Shown here one piece after another: positions 15,245 through 22,958 of a stretch of DNA of 24,526 nt (the stretch's first letter is position 1; every line of letters begins with the position of its first letter). This DNA is from Thermoanaerobaculales bacterium (GTDB lineage: Bacteria > Acidobacteriota > Thermoanaerobaculia > Thermoanaerobaculales > Sulfomarinibacteraceae), in contig JAOZUP010000006.1 of the NCBI GenBank assembly GCA_029938595.1, forward strand, positions 1 through 24,526, written 5' to 3'. The notes beneath the pieces were generated by a model. It worked only from the letters and a program-made list of their open reading frames with translations, was not told the origin of the DNA and did no database searches. The translations under genes and the position numbers were made by a program.

Positions 15245-15733
15245 TCAATCTGAGTCGTCGGCGACCACGTCGGACGCCGCTGCAGCACCGAGGATCGATC
15301 TCTGAGCTCCGAGGAGACCCGGCAGACCGAGTGTCGCTACACCGGCGAGGGCCGCGGCCAAAACCAACGGCACATTTTTTGGAAGAACCGGCGTTGCGAA
15401 GTTCACGCCAGCGAGCAACATTCCAGGCGTTCCCTGGCGTACGACGACCAGCACCGAAGCGGAAAAGGCCCACCACACCAGCGCCAGAGCAGCTGCCCAG
15501 GCAAACGCGGGCAGAGTTGGGCGTTCTCCGAGGATCAGAATCGCGATGAGGGCGCCGGTGCAAACCGCCAACATACCCACGAGATCGGCCCACGAGGTTG
15601 CCATAAGGGTAATCAGGGGCGGTCCGGGATCGTCCTCATTCGATTCCTGCTGCGGAGTGGGTCCGGGCTGTACGCGTGCTGGACGTTCGTTGAGAGCGTC
15701 CCAATTGGTGAGGATGTCGTTGCGATCGGTCAT
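15245..15733 (-). CDS. Small membrane protein, RDD-like
   Basis: The 162-residue protein has a polar, Pro/Glu/Asp-rich N-terminal region of about 40 residues and then three hydrophobic segments (roughly 45-70, 73-97 and 118-145). The segment VVVRQGTPGMLLAGVNF resembles the G-x-T-P-G-K-x-L-x-G motif of RDD-family membrane proteins, but the Arg-Asp-Asp residues that name the family are not seen, so this is either a diverged relative or a coincidence. Its start overlaps the end of the TPR gene as ATGA, and the glycosyltransferase begins 48 bases later. Function unknown; the context suggests an envelope role. Confidence 0.6.
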   Translation of the reverse strand: MTDRNDILTNWDALNERPARVQPGPTPQQESNEDDPGPPLITLMATSWADLVGMLAVCTGALIAILILGERPTLPAFAWAAALALVWWAFSASVLVVVRQGTPGMLLAGVNFATPVLPKNVPLVLAAALAGVATLGLPGLLGAQRSILGAAAASDVVADDSD

Positions 15734-17868
15734 CGATCGGCCAGGCTTCTGACGAAAATCTTGAGCTGCATGTCCACGGGGCGCCCCTTGTAGGTGTCGA
15801 TAAATTGCAGGATCCGCTGCACCTCCTGGTCGTCCGGTTGGTGGACCGCAAGCTCGATGAGATATCCCTCGGCGCCCGAAAGATTGAAGGCGCGAAGCTC
15901 GGCCATTGAGGCGTTGAAGAGTTCGCGGTCGTAAAACACCACCACCTCTTGATCGTCGGGTCGGACATCCAGGAGGTCCTTGGTGATGCTAAGAGTGGCA
16001 CGTCGATCGCCTGCCTCAAGCGCAGCGTGGAGGTTGGCGGCCTCGGGTTCGGCCTCAAGGATCTCGAGCCGCAGTTCCTCCAATCCTGGATCGTTGGGAT
16101 AAGCTTTGAGCTCTGCCATCAAGCGCTCATATGCCGCCATCCAGCGCCCTTCCGTAAAGAGATCCCTGGAGATAGAGAGGCCTTGTGGAATCGCGGTCGG
16201 CACCGGGGTGGTGATGGCCTTGCGGTACCGCTCCAGGCGACGATCGATCCGGAGCTGGGAATCATCATTGGCGGAATTCTGCTCGAGGAGGACAATAGCC
16301 TCCTCCACCCGGTCCTGGTTGAACATCTCTTCGGCGTCGGCGAGAATTTTTTGGACGGCTATGATGCGCGCTTCCCCGAGGTCCTCGGGGACAAAAACGC
16401 CTCCGAGCCATAGAGCGCCGGCGACAATCAACAGGCCGGCGACTGATATCGTGGCCCACCACTGCCAGGGGAAGCGCCGTTTTGGTTTCTCCGGAATGCG
16501 CTCCTCACCTTCGGGAAGGACTTTCGTTTTGCCGACCTCCGCCCCGAAATCTGCGATCGGGGCGAACTCGTCCGAGAAGAGCTCATCTTCGAGCTCGGGC
16601 ATTCCCGGTGCGGCACCAGCCTCGGCATCGGGATGAACGTTTCGCTCGATTGCTTCATTGAGCCTGGTGGCGTCGACGTGGTTGGGGTACAGGGCGAGGA
16701 CGCGATCGACAAAGTTGCGCGCGAGATCGACATCCCCGCTTTCGTGGCTCGCCTCAGCGTCTGTGAGCATAGGCTCGATGCGCCGTTCGAGATCTTCCTT
16801 GGCATGGCGGATGTGCTCGATGCGGTCCTTTGCCTCCTCGTGGTTCGGATCGATGAGAAAAACCCTCGACCACGCGTCGATGGCGGCAACAAAATCATCG
16901 GCGGCCGCCGCTGTCCCTCCCTCGGTGAGGAGGTCTCGTATGGCGGCATGGGTGTCGTTGGAGTCGACCTCGACCGGACCCCCGTCGTCGGCTAGAGTTT
17001 CCGGGCCGGCACCTGAGAAATCCGTGACATCATCTGCCGCATCTTCATAGTATGGCTCTCCCGAAATCGGCGGCGGTTCGCCGCCGGAAAGATCCGGGGT
17101 CGCTGATTCCTCCGATGCGATACCGGGCTCCGGATGGCTCGCCGGCGAGTCATTCCCCACCTCAGCCGACGCCTCTTGGTCCGGCGCCGTGGTAAAGAGC
17201 TCCGCGTCCTCGGCCGTGGCAGCGAAGTCCGGCACATTCTCATCCGTTGCCGCGAACGAGACCTCTTCTCCAGCCACCGTTTCGGGAACGATCCCCTCCT
17301 GCGACCCTGACATGTCGCTGCCCTTTTCAATTTCGGCGATGGTAGCTGCAATATCACGGTGGTGTGGGTCGAGGGCCTGCGCCATCATGACGAAGTTCGC
17401 TGCTTCTTGAGAATTGCCCTTTCTGAGGGCTTCGCGGGCCTGGGCTAGGAACTGACCCACCTGAGACTCGCCTTTGGTAGCTGCTTCGATCTGACCGAGG
17501 AGGTTTCGCCCCTCCTCATGACCGGGAAGATCGAGGAGCACCTGCTCCACTTTGGACCGCGCGCCCTCGAAATCTCGGTTGTTGAAATCCTCCACCGCTT
17601 CCACCAACAGATTGTTGATCGTGTCAGTGGTGGGGGCCTGGAGTTGTGAAACGATCTCGTTGAGATTGATTTCGCCGGCGCCGGATGACAGCTGCTGATG
17701 CAGGTTGATCGCCGGTGCGTAGGCGGGGTCGAGTCTGAGGACGAATTCGAGGCCGATCAGAGCTTCCTCCCGGTTGCCCTGTTGGAGTTTGCCAACTACC
17801 TGTTTGAAGGCGGTCATCACACGATCCTTGGCCTGTGGGGAGAGCTCAGTGTTGCCGGGATATGCCAT
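15730..17868 (-). CDS. Membrane-anchored TPR-repeat protein
   Basis: This 712-residue protein is probably a scaffold. TPR-like helical pairs occupy about residues 12-160 (for example EALIGLEFVLRLDPAYAPA and AREALRKGNSQEA). An acidic, low-complexity Glu/Asp/Ser/Thr linker follows (about 175-310), then more TPR-like repeats (AIDAWSRVFLIDPNHEEA and DVDLARNFVDRVLALYPNH). A single membrane helix lies at about 468-488 (WWATISVAGLLIVAGALWL), preceded by basic residues. A further TPR-like domain comes after it (EGRWMAAYERLMAELKAYP, up to the C-terminus). This predicts cytoplasmic N-terminal and extracytoplasmic C-terminal parts. I prefer the ATG at 17868; an in-frame ATG at 17949 would add 27 residues that look non-coding. 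No ribosome site is visible at either. It follows the histidine kinase by 96 bases. Confidence 0.75.
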   Translation of the reverse strand: MAYPGNTELSPQAKDRVMTAFKQVVGKLQQGNREEALIGLEFVLRLDPAYAPAINLHQQLSSGAGEINLNEIVSQLQAPTTDTINNLLVEAVEDFNNRDFEGARSKVEQVLLDLPGHEEGRNLLGQIEAATKGESQVGQFLAQAREALRKGNSQEAANFVMMAQALDPHHRDIAATIAEIEKGSDMSGSQEGIVPETVAGEEVSFAATDENVPDFAATAEDAELFTTAPDQEASAEVGNDSPASHPEPGIASEESATPDLSGGEPPPISGEPYYEDAADDVTDFSGAGPETLADDGGPVEVDSNDTHAAIRDLLTEGGTAAAADDFVAAIDAWSRVFLIDPNHEEAKDRIEHIRHAKEDLERRIEPMLTDAEASHESGDVDLARNFVDRVLALYPNHVDATRLNEAIERNVHPDAEAGAAPGMPELEDELFSDEFAPIADFGAEVGKTKVLPEGEERIPEKPKRRFPWQWWATISVAGLLIVAGALWLGGVFVPEDLGEARIIAVQKILADAEEMFNQDRVEEAIVLLEQNSANDDSQLRIDRRLERYRKAITTPVPTAIPQGLSISRDLFTEGRWMAAYERLMAELKAYPNDPGLEELRLEILEAEPEAANLHAALEAGDRRATLSITKDLLDVRPDDQEVVVFYDRELFNASMAELRAFNLSGAEGYLIELAVHQPDDQEVQRILQFIDTYKGRPVDMQLKIFVRSLADR

Positions 17869-17908
17869 GATAACGATGTTATCACGGGGTTGTCTCGACC
17901 CTGATAAC
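17868..17908. promoter_or_regulatory. Three TGATAAC half-sites at the TPR gene start
   Basis: TGATAAC (17868-17874) and GTTATCA (17878-17884) form a 7-base inverted repeat with a 3-base spacer, touching the preferred start codon. A third TGATAAC lies at 17902-17908. The group is AT-rich against a GC-rich background and fits a dimeric repressor or activator site, or a promoter with TAACAT as the -10 element. It sits between the kinase and TPR genes, so it could give the TPR gene separate control. No regulator is identified. Confidence 0.35.
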
Positions 17909-17964
17909 GTTCCCTGGGCCGGTCTTCTCACAATCTCACCACGCAACATAGTGAGAGGTGTGGA

Positions 17965-20055
17965 TCAACCGACTGACAGCGCCCCTTTGAGAACGATCCG
18001 AACTCGGGTTCCACCGGAGTTGAGACTCTCGAGCTCGAGCACGCCGCCATGGTCGATGACGATCCGGTGGACGAGAGCAAGCCCCATGCCGGATCCCCGC
18101 CCCTTGGTCGAGAAGAACGGTTCCACGAGGGTTTCGGTGTCCTCGATCGGAAGACCGACGCCAGTGTCCTCGACCTCGATGACCACATCTTCAACCTCGA
18201 CTCGCGCGGCGATCACGATCGTCCCGTCGCCCGGGGTGGCCGAGACGGCGTTGTCGAGAAGATTGACCAGGACCTGCCGTAGGAGCACTGGGTCAACCAG
18301 GGCCATGATCTCCTCTACTGGAAGCTCCACTCGTACCTCGAGGCCTTCTCGGACGCCGTCGTACAGGGAGGACACCTCCCGCAGCACCTGCCCGATGGTG
18401 GTTGGTCGGGGATCGATAGCAGGCATCCGGGCGTATTCCTGAAACGCATCCACCAACTCTTTAAGACCGGTGACCTGACCAACGATCGCTTCACAGCCGG
18501 AGGTCACAATATCCCGCATACCCTCGTCGAGAGAGGCGGCCCTCCTTTGAATGCGCTCGGCAGCGAGTTGGATAGGGGTGAGCGGGTTCTTGATCTCGTG
18601 CGCGATGCGCTGCGCGACCTCGCTCCATGCCGCCTGCCGTTGGGCTTGCATCAACTGGGTGAGATCATCCATCGCCACTACCCGACCGCCGCCGGGGAGG
18701 GGTCGCGAGGTGATATCGACGTGAATGACCTCGCCACCGGATTCGATATCGAGCTCGTACCTCGCATCGGCGGGCTGTCCAGGCAATAGCCGGGCTCGAA
18801 GATCCTCAAGGCCGGAGCGATCCAAGTCGTCGAGAGGGAGCCATTCCTGTGCCCACTCCGGTTGACCAAGCATCTTTGCCGCGGCCGGATTGGGCCGAAA
18901 CATGGTGTTCTCTCCGTTGAGCGAGAGCACGCCGGTGGGAACAGTTGCGAGAAGAGTCGCAAGCTCCTGATTGGAGGCCAGGATCTTCCCTTCGGTGGCA
19001 CGGACCCGGCGAACCATCGCGTTGAAGGAATCGACCAGTACTGCCATCTCATCGGACGCCGGAACGTCCACCTCCTCGAGGGCATCGCCCTCAGCCACAC
19101 GCTGAGTGGCGCCGGCCACGGCCAACAACGGCTCGGTAAAGCGACGCGACAGGTACAGCCCGATCCAGACTGTGGCAAAGAGGAGAAGGAGGGTAATGGC
19201 CAGAAACACGAGGATGGTGGTGGCTGTGATCGTTCCCTGGGTCCGCTTCATTTCCTGAAACGAGGCATCGGCAGCAATGGCGTTTTCCAGGTGGAATAGG
19301 AGCTCGCGAGGCAACATATTCCCGACGACCATGCGCCCTTCGTTTTCAATCGGGCTCCAGGCACGGATCAGAAGGCCTCCTCGCCAACGTTCCGACCGCA
19401 CGTCGGACGGCGGGAGATCCTCCCACCGGAGGGGAGGCAGCGAAGCCGGAATTCGACGGGGGTCTGCCACAGCCTCTTCGAGATTGCCGCCCGCGTACAG
19501 CGCGACCATGTCGACCCCGAGGAGATGCTGGAGCCGGACGAGGTCCAGCCGGCCGCCACTGTTTTCGAACTCCTCCGCCGCAACGACGACCTGGCGTTGA
19601 AGGCGATCCTCCACCAGCTCCCGAACCTGTACGGTGACCTGGGCGCCGCCGCGGAGAATCGTTTCCACCGGGGCGGAGAACCAACGATCGATAGAGCCCT
19701 GGAGCAGATTGGTGGCGATGAGGAAAATGAGAATCACCGGCACAAAGGTCAGGCCGACATATGTGAGCACCAGCTTGGTCCGGAACCGACTCCCGAGAAC
19801 ACCCGTCCTACGCTCGACGGCCAGGCGGACCAGGTTGCGAATCAAAATGAAGCTGAGGATCAGGATGAGCGAGATATCGAGGTACCACAGAACGAACAGG
19901 AGAACCCGGTTGGTGAGCTCTTCAGGCGATGATTCCTTGGCACGTTGGAGGAGGTAAAAGGCGCCGGAAGAGAGCACCATCAGAAAAACAAAGACCGCGA
20001 CCAGGAATCGATTTTCTTTGTGGTATCGGCCCCAGGCCTCGCTCAACCGGCTCAC
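17965..20055 (-). CDS. NtrY-like membrane sensor histidine kinase
   Basis: The 696-residue kinase has the NtrY layout: three membrane helices near the N-terminus (about 17-37, 51-73 and 94-118), an extracytoplasmic sensor region (about 120-275), and a fourth helix (about 278-303). A HAMP domain (304-355), a PAS-like domain (360-460) and the kinase core follow. The core shows H486 in IAHEIKNPLTPIQ, N602 in LLDNAVSAT, DTGVGLP (630-636), FFSTK (647-651) and GSGMGLAL (654-661). NtrY proteins sense redox, nitrogen or envelope signals and phosphorylate NtrX-type regulators; no response regulator lies in this window. I chose GTG 20055 over an upstream TTG at 20070 because GGGAG lies 8 bases before the GTG. 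The DUF4390 gene precedes it closely. Confidence 0.9.
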   Translation of the reverse strand: MSRLSEAWGRYHKENRFLVAVFVFLMVLSSGAFYLLQRAKESSPEELTNRVLLFVLWYLDISLILILSFILIRNLVRLAVERRTGVLGSRFRTKLVLTYVGLTFVPVILIFLIATNLLQGSIDRWFSAPVETILRGGAQVTVQVRELVEDRLQRQVVVAAEEFENSGGRLDLVRLQHLLGVDMVALYAGGNLEEAVADPRRIPASLPPLRWEDLPPSDVRSERWRGGLLIRAWSPIENEGRMVVGNMLPRELLFHLENAIAADASFQEMKRTQGTITATTILVFLAITLLLLFATVWIGLYLSRRFTEPLLAVAGATQRVAEGDALEEVDVPASDEMAVLVDSFNAMVRRVRATEGKILASNQELATLLATVPTGVLSLNGENTMFRPNPAAAKMLGQPEWAQEWLPLDDLDRSGLEDLRARLLPGQPADARYELDIESGGEVIHVDITSRPLPGGGRVVAMDDLTQLMQAQRQAAWSEVAQRIAHEIKNPLTPIQLAAERIQRRAASLDEGMRDIVTSGCEAIVGQVTGLKELVDAFQEYARMPAIDPRPTTIGQVLREVSSLYDGVREGLEVRVELPVEEIMALVDPVLLRQVLVNLLDNAVSATPGDGTIVIAARVEVEDVVIEVEDTGVGLPIEDTETLVEPFFSTKGRGSGMGLALVHRIVIDHGGVLELESLNSGGTRVRIVLKGALSVG

Positions 20056-20063
20056 CGGGTGAT

Positions 20064-20068
20064 CTCCC
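20064..20068 (-). promoter_or_regulatory. Ribosome site that decides the kinase start
   Basis: GGGAG on the minus strand lies 8 bases before GTG 20055. The alternative TTG at 20070 overlaps this site and has no Shine-Dalgarno of its own, so the shorter protein is preferred. Confidence 0.6.
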
Positions 20069-20089
20069 AACTGCCGTGGAAGGCTGAGC

Positions 20090-20614
20090 TCATGTATCGT
20101 CCGGCGACGCCTCGAGATGCACCTCGATCCAGCCCGTGCCCTCGGTCGAAGGGAAGATCAGCCAAGCTGTACCGCTCGAAAAGACCGCGCGCGCACGGAC
20201 CCGCAGGAACGCGCCCCGCCGCGCGTGCGGCAACGGTATCTCCACCGCAGGTGGTGCCGCGAGCCAACGACGGGCGGCTTCGGCTGTGTCCACTTCTCGG
20301 CTGACCGTAGTCGTTCCGTTGACGATCATCTGGCAGCGGAAGCGTCCCGTCACAGCGTCGAAGGTCACACTCGCCTTGGCGACCCCTTTCCAGAGCTTGC
20401 GGTCGGGGAACAAACGGCGCCGTGCGTATACGCGAAGCGTGTAGTCGATTTCGGTGGCGAGTCCCGATCCGAGGGTACTCTCCACAGAAGGGGGCAACTC
20501 TCCGGCGAGTTTGAATTGGATAACCAGGGCCTCAGCACCCCGGTCCACCTCAAGGGAGAGTGGTTGGCCGGCGAGGGCCGTTATCAGCAGAAGCGCGTAC
20601 GTGATCCCCGACAT
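20090..20614 (-). CDS. DUF4390-family exported protein
   Basis: The 174-residue protein starts with a signal-peptide-like hydrophobic stretch (ITYALLLITALAGQPLS, about 4-20) and continues with a beta-rich domain of the DUF4390 type. Recognisable segments are YTLRVYARRRLFPDRKLWKG, VTFDAVTGRF and a WLIFPSTEGTGW segment near the end. DUF4390 proteins are often encoded directly before an NtrY-like kinase, as here, and are thought to be extracytoplasmic; their function is unknown. The ATG at 20614 has no clear ribosome site, but TAGAAT lies about 10 bases upstream, so a short or absent leader is possible. A deleted palindromic element lies further upstream. Confidence 0.75.
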   Translation of the reverse strand: MSGITYALLLITALAGQPLSLEVDRGAEALVIQFKLAGELPPSVESTLGSGLATEIDYTLRVYARRRLFPDRKLWKGVAKASVTFDAVTGRFRCQMIVNGTTTVSREVDTAEAARRWLAAPPAVEIPLPHARRGAFLRVRARAVFSSGTAWLIFPSTEGTGWIEVHLEASPDDT

Positions 20615-20665
20615 GCTGCGGCGATTCTACCGCGGATTCGCCGGAGCGGCCGGCCGATATCCCAG

Positions 20666-20776
20666 CCCGCACTTTTCATCGGGTTTCTACTAAGACTGCG
20701 TCGCCCGATTCGCGACAAACCCAGCGGATACTTGCGCTTCGCCGCCCTCGCTACGAAACCCGGTAAGAAGAACGGG
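20666..20776. repeat. 111-bp deleted copy of the palindromic element
   Basis: The left end CCCGCACTTTTCATCGGGTT and right end AACCCGGTAAGAAGAACGGG pair imperfectly. The right half is almost identical to copy 1 at 12792, whereas about 66 bases after the left arm are missing. The junction lies at a CTAC shared by both break points of the full element, consistent with a short-homology deletion. Unlike the other copies, it lies between two divergent genes. Confidence 0.75.
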
Positions 20777-20805
20777 CGCGACCGTATTTCGTGACACGGG
20801 TCGCG
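20777..20805. promoter_or_regulatory. Inverted repeat upstream of the HD-GYP gene
   Basis: CGCGACC (20777-20783) and GGTCGCG (20799-20805) are perfect inverted 7-mers with a 15-base spacer. They lie 42 bases before the start of the GAF/HD-GYP gene and directly after the deleted palindromic element. This could be an operator, but the same pair could also form by chance in GC-rich DNA. I see no good promoter hexamers with correct spacing. Confidence 0.3.
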
Positions 20806-20847
20806 AATGGTAAGGTGTGGCGATTCGAGCGGAACGGAGGGATAGCG

Positions 20848-22374
20848 ATGAGCGCAACCATTCCCGGGTGGTCGCCGGAGGTCGAGCGCGGATTCAAGGA
20901 GATTCTCTTTCGGTTCCTGGAAGAAATCCAGTGCACCAGGGCCGCGCTGTACTTGTACGGTCCCGAGGATCTCTTCCTGCTCGCAACCCAATACGGCTTC
21001 GGTCGCCGGGATGTCCTCGCGATCGAACACGGGTTGAACGACACCATGGTGAAAAAGGTGCGCGAACTCAACGGTGTCCCAGCAGCCTTCAACCGAAAGG
21101 ACGACCTCGGCTCGCTGACCGAGTACCTCAAGAGTGCCGGCAACGCCAAGTTGCTCTTGATTCCGCTGATCGCCGGCGACGAGATCATCGGTTTCATCGA
21201 CGCCCGCGACAAGGGACGGAAGCGGACGTTCGAGCGGGCAGACGTGAACCAGGCGAAAAAGATCGCTGCCGCCTTGGTCGAGTATGCCAAACGCAGCGGG
21301 TTTCTTGGTCCTATCGACGAGATCGACCTCCCGGAACAGCCGCACCAACCTCGACCTCAGGCCATCGCGAAGCCACCGCAAGGTTTGGCGAGAGCGCCGA
21401 TGCTCGACGAGACGGGTCTCGAAACCGTCCACAGCGCTGCCCTTGATTGTGTCCTCGAGCAGTACGTCACCGCAGTGGCGATCACCCTTGTCACCCCGGA
21501 TGGGGCTGCGACCCTGATCAACGTTCGTGAGGGTGGAGCAGAGGTTGATAGCGAGGCGTTGTTCCGTCATCAGGCGTCGGCGATGGCGGAGGCCGGTCTC
21601 CTCCCGCCCGACCAGGGGTCCTGGCGGTCGGAAATCCGCCGAATACCGACAGCGGCCGTTGCCGCACCTTCGCCGATTGTTGCCTCCGCGGTTCTCCTCA
21701 ACGACCCCAATGCCGGCTGCCTCTCAGCCTCGGTGATCTCTGGCGCCGGCGCAACTGGCGCCCGAAACACTCTGGCACGCCTGCGGGCTCGCGCCGAGGA
21801 TGCGCATACGAGCTCACTTCTCCGTTTCTCCCGTCGTAACCTCGCTCGTCGTCTGCTACAACCCGGGAAACGCACATATCCCGATCTCGTGGCCCATTCC
21901 GAGGCCGTGTCCCGGCTCGCGTTCGCGATGGCCCGGCAACTGGGTCTCTCTCCGGAGCGCGCCGAGGAGGCCGTGCTTGCCGGAATTCTCCACGATGTGG
22001 GGATGCGCGAGCTCGACTATGAACGGCTGTATGGGAGTAGCTCGCCGTCAGCAGACGACCGCCTCCGATACCAAAAACATCCGGAGATCGGAGCACGGAT
22101 TCTCGTCGGTACCGGTCTTGACGAGGTTGCCTCAGCAGTCCGCCATCATCACGAGCGTTGGGATGGAACGGGCTATCCCGACCGGCTGGCGCAAGAGGAG
22201 ATCCCGTTTCTTGCACGATTGGTGCACGCAGCTGAGGTCTTCGATGTCCTAACGGTACCCGGTCGTTATCGGCCGACCGTCAGTCCAGAGCGCGCCATGG
22301 AGATCATCGACCGCGGCAAGGGGCATCAGTTCGATCCGGAAATGGTGGAGGTCCTCGCCAGGGTGGTGCAATGA
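20848..22374 (+). CDS. GAF and HD-GYP domain protein, possible c-di-GMP phosphodiesterase
   Basis: The 508-residue protein has an N-terminal GAF-like sensor region (about 10-145), a Pro-rich linker (about 155-185), a second poorly defined domain (about 190-325), and a C-terminal HD-GYP domain (about 345-505). The HD-GYP motifs are H350, H382-D383 in LHDVG, H434-H435-E436, and D439-G440 with G442-Y443-P444. HD-GYP proteins hydrolyse c-di-GMP. Two usual active-site residues differ: M386 where HDxGK has lysine, and E463 in AAEVFD where an aspartate is typical, so catalysis is uncertain. The ATG at 20848 has GGAGGGA six bases upstream. The end overlaps smpB by 4 bases (ATGA). Confidence 0.85.
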   Translation: MSATIPGWSPEVERGFKEILFRFLEEIQCTRAALYLYGPEDLFLLATQYGFGRRDVLAIEHGLNDTMVKKVRELNGVPAAFNRKDDLGSLTEYLKSAGNAKLLLIPLIAGDEIIGFIDARDKGRKRTFERADVNQAKKIAAALVEYAKRSGFLGPIDEIDLPEQPHQPRPQAIAKPPQGLARAPMLDETGLETVHSAALDCVLEQYVTAVAITLVTPDGAATLINVREGGAEVDSEALFRHQASAMAEAGLLPPDQGSWRSEIRRIPTAAVAAPSPIVASAVLLNDPNAGCLSASVISGAGATGARNTLARLRARAEDAHTSSLLRFSRRNLARRLLQPGKRTYPDLVAHSEAVSRLAFAMARQLGLSPERAEEAVLAGILHDVGMRELDYERLYGSSSPSADDRLRYQKHPEIGARILVGTGLDEVASAVRHHHERWDGTGYPDRLAQEEIPFLARLVHAAEVFDVLTVPGRYRPTVSPERAMEIIDRGKGHQFDPEMVEVLARVVQ

Positions 22375-22835
22375 CCGAGGGGCGCAAGATTCTCGCAAAG
22401 AATCGTAAAGCCCGCCACACCTACCACCTCCTCGATCGGGAAACGGCGGGAATCGAGCTCCTCGGAACCGAGGTCAAAGCTATCCGTGCCGGGAAAATAA
22501 ATATCAAGGAAGGTTATGTCGCGTTCGTGGATGGCGAAGCGTTTCTCGTCGGTTGTCACATTGGTTCCTATGACAGCGCAGGCTACGCAGGTCACGATCC
22601 GCTCCGCCGCCGGCGCCTGCTCCTCCACAAGCGCGAGATTGAACGCTGGGCGAGCAAGGTCAAGGAGAAGGGCCTCACTGCCGTTCCGCTAACGGTTTTC
22701 ATCGATGGCAATTGGATCAAGGTGGAGATCGCCCTCGCCCGCGGGAAGCAGCTACACGACAAGCGCGAGACCCTGCGCCGCCGCACACTCGATCGCGAGG
22801 CCGAGCAGGCGGTCAAGGAACGAAGCAACGGTTGA
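22371..22835 (+). CDS. smpB: SsrA-binding protein SmpB
   Basis: SmpB binds tmRNA and brings it to stalled ribosomes for trans-translation. The 154-residue product is the normal length. It has the family's N-terminal KILAKNRKARHTYHLLD, the ELLGTEVKAIRAGKINIKEGY segment (written here in part), the HDPLRRRRLLLHKREI stretch and the basic C-terminal tail rich in Lys and Arg. Translation is coupled to the HD-GYP gene by an ATGA overlap, and no separate promoter is evident. The stop codon overlaps the -35 box of the uvrA promoter. No tmRNA gene is seen nearby. Confidence 0.97.
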   Translation: MTEGRKILAKNRKARHTYHLLDRETAGIELLGTEVKAIRAGKINIKEGYVAFVDGEAFLVGCHIGSYDSAGYAGHDPLRRRRLLLHKREIERWASKVKEKGLTAVPLTVFIDGNWIKVEIALARGKQLHDKRETLRRRTLDREAEQAVKERSNG

Positions 22836-22860
22836 CATTGGCATAATTGCGGCGTAAATT
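22832..22860 (+). promoter_or_regulatory. Sigma-70 type promoter for uvrA
   Basis: TTGACA at 22832-22837 and TAAATT at 22855-22860 are separated by exactly 17 bases, close to the housekeeping consensus. The -35 box overlaps the smpB stop codon. Transcription would begin near 22867, giving a leader of about 90 bases before uvrA. No LexA-like operator is recognised. Confidence 0.65.
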
Positions 22861-22871
22861 CACGGTTTCGA

Positions 22872-22941
22872 GGGGCTCGACACGTCCGGCCCCCGAACTT
22901 TCCGGGAATAGCGCCTGCCGGTGCGGGTTTTTCAGTTCGGG
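22872..22941 (+). ncRNA. Structured leader of uvrA with a terminator-like hairpin
   Basis: Three stems are visible. GGGGC (22872-22876) pairs with GCCCC (22889-22893). CCTGC (22914-22918) pairs with GCGGG (22923-22927) around CGGT and is followed by five T (22928-22932), like a weak intrinsic terminator. CCCGAACT (22892-22899) pairs perfectly with AGTTCGGG (22934-22941) and would enclose that hairpin. The first and third stems share two bases and so compete slightly. The RNA could be an attenuator, a small leader transcript or simply the end of the smpB transcript. Confidence 0.4.
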
Positions 22942-22958
22942 TATGGAGACATAGACCG

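Noticed and set aside
20050..20061. CTCACCGGGTG at the kinase start, identical to the core of the palindrome arms
   Set aside because: Only 11 bases match, no second arm is present and the bases encode the conserved start of the kinase; chance or a very old remnant cannot be told apart.
20584..21570. Long minus-strand open frame antisense to the HD-GYP gene
   Set aside because: The plus-strand frame encodes recognisable HD-GYP motifs; the antisense product has no family motifs and ends inside a repeat and the DUF4390 gene.
22861..22935. Possible tmRNA (ssrA) 5' end after smpB, because CACGGTTTCGAGGGG resembles the conserved tmRNA start
   Set aside because: Only about 90 bases remain before uvrA, far too short for a tmRNA. 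No tRNA-like 3' end, tag frame or CCA end is present, and the likeness is limited to about ten bases.
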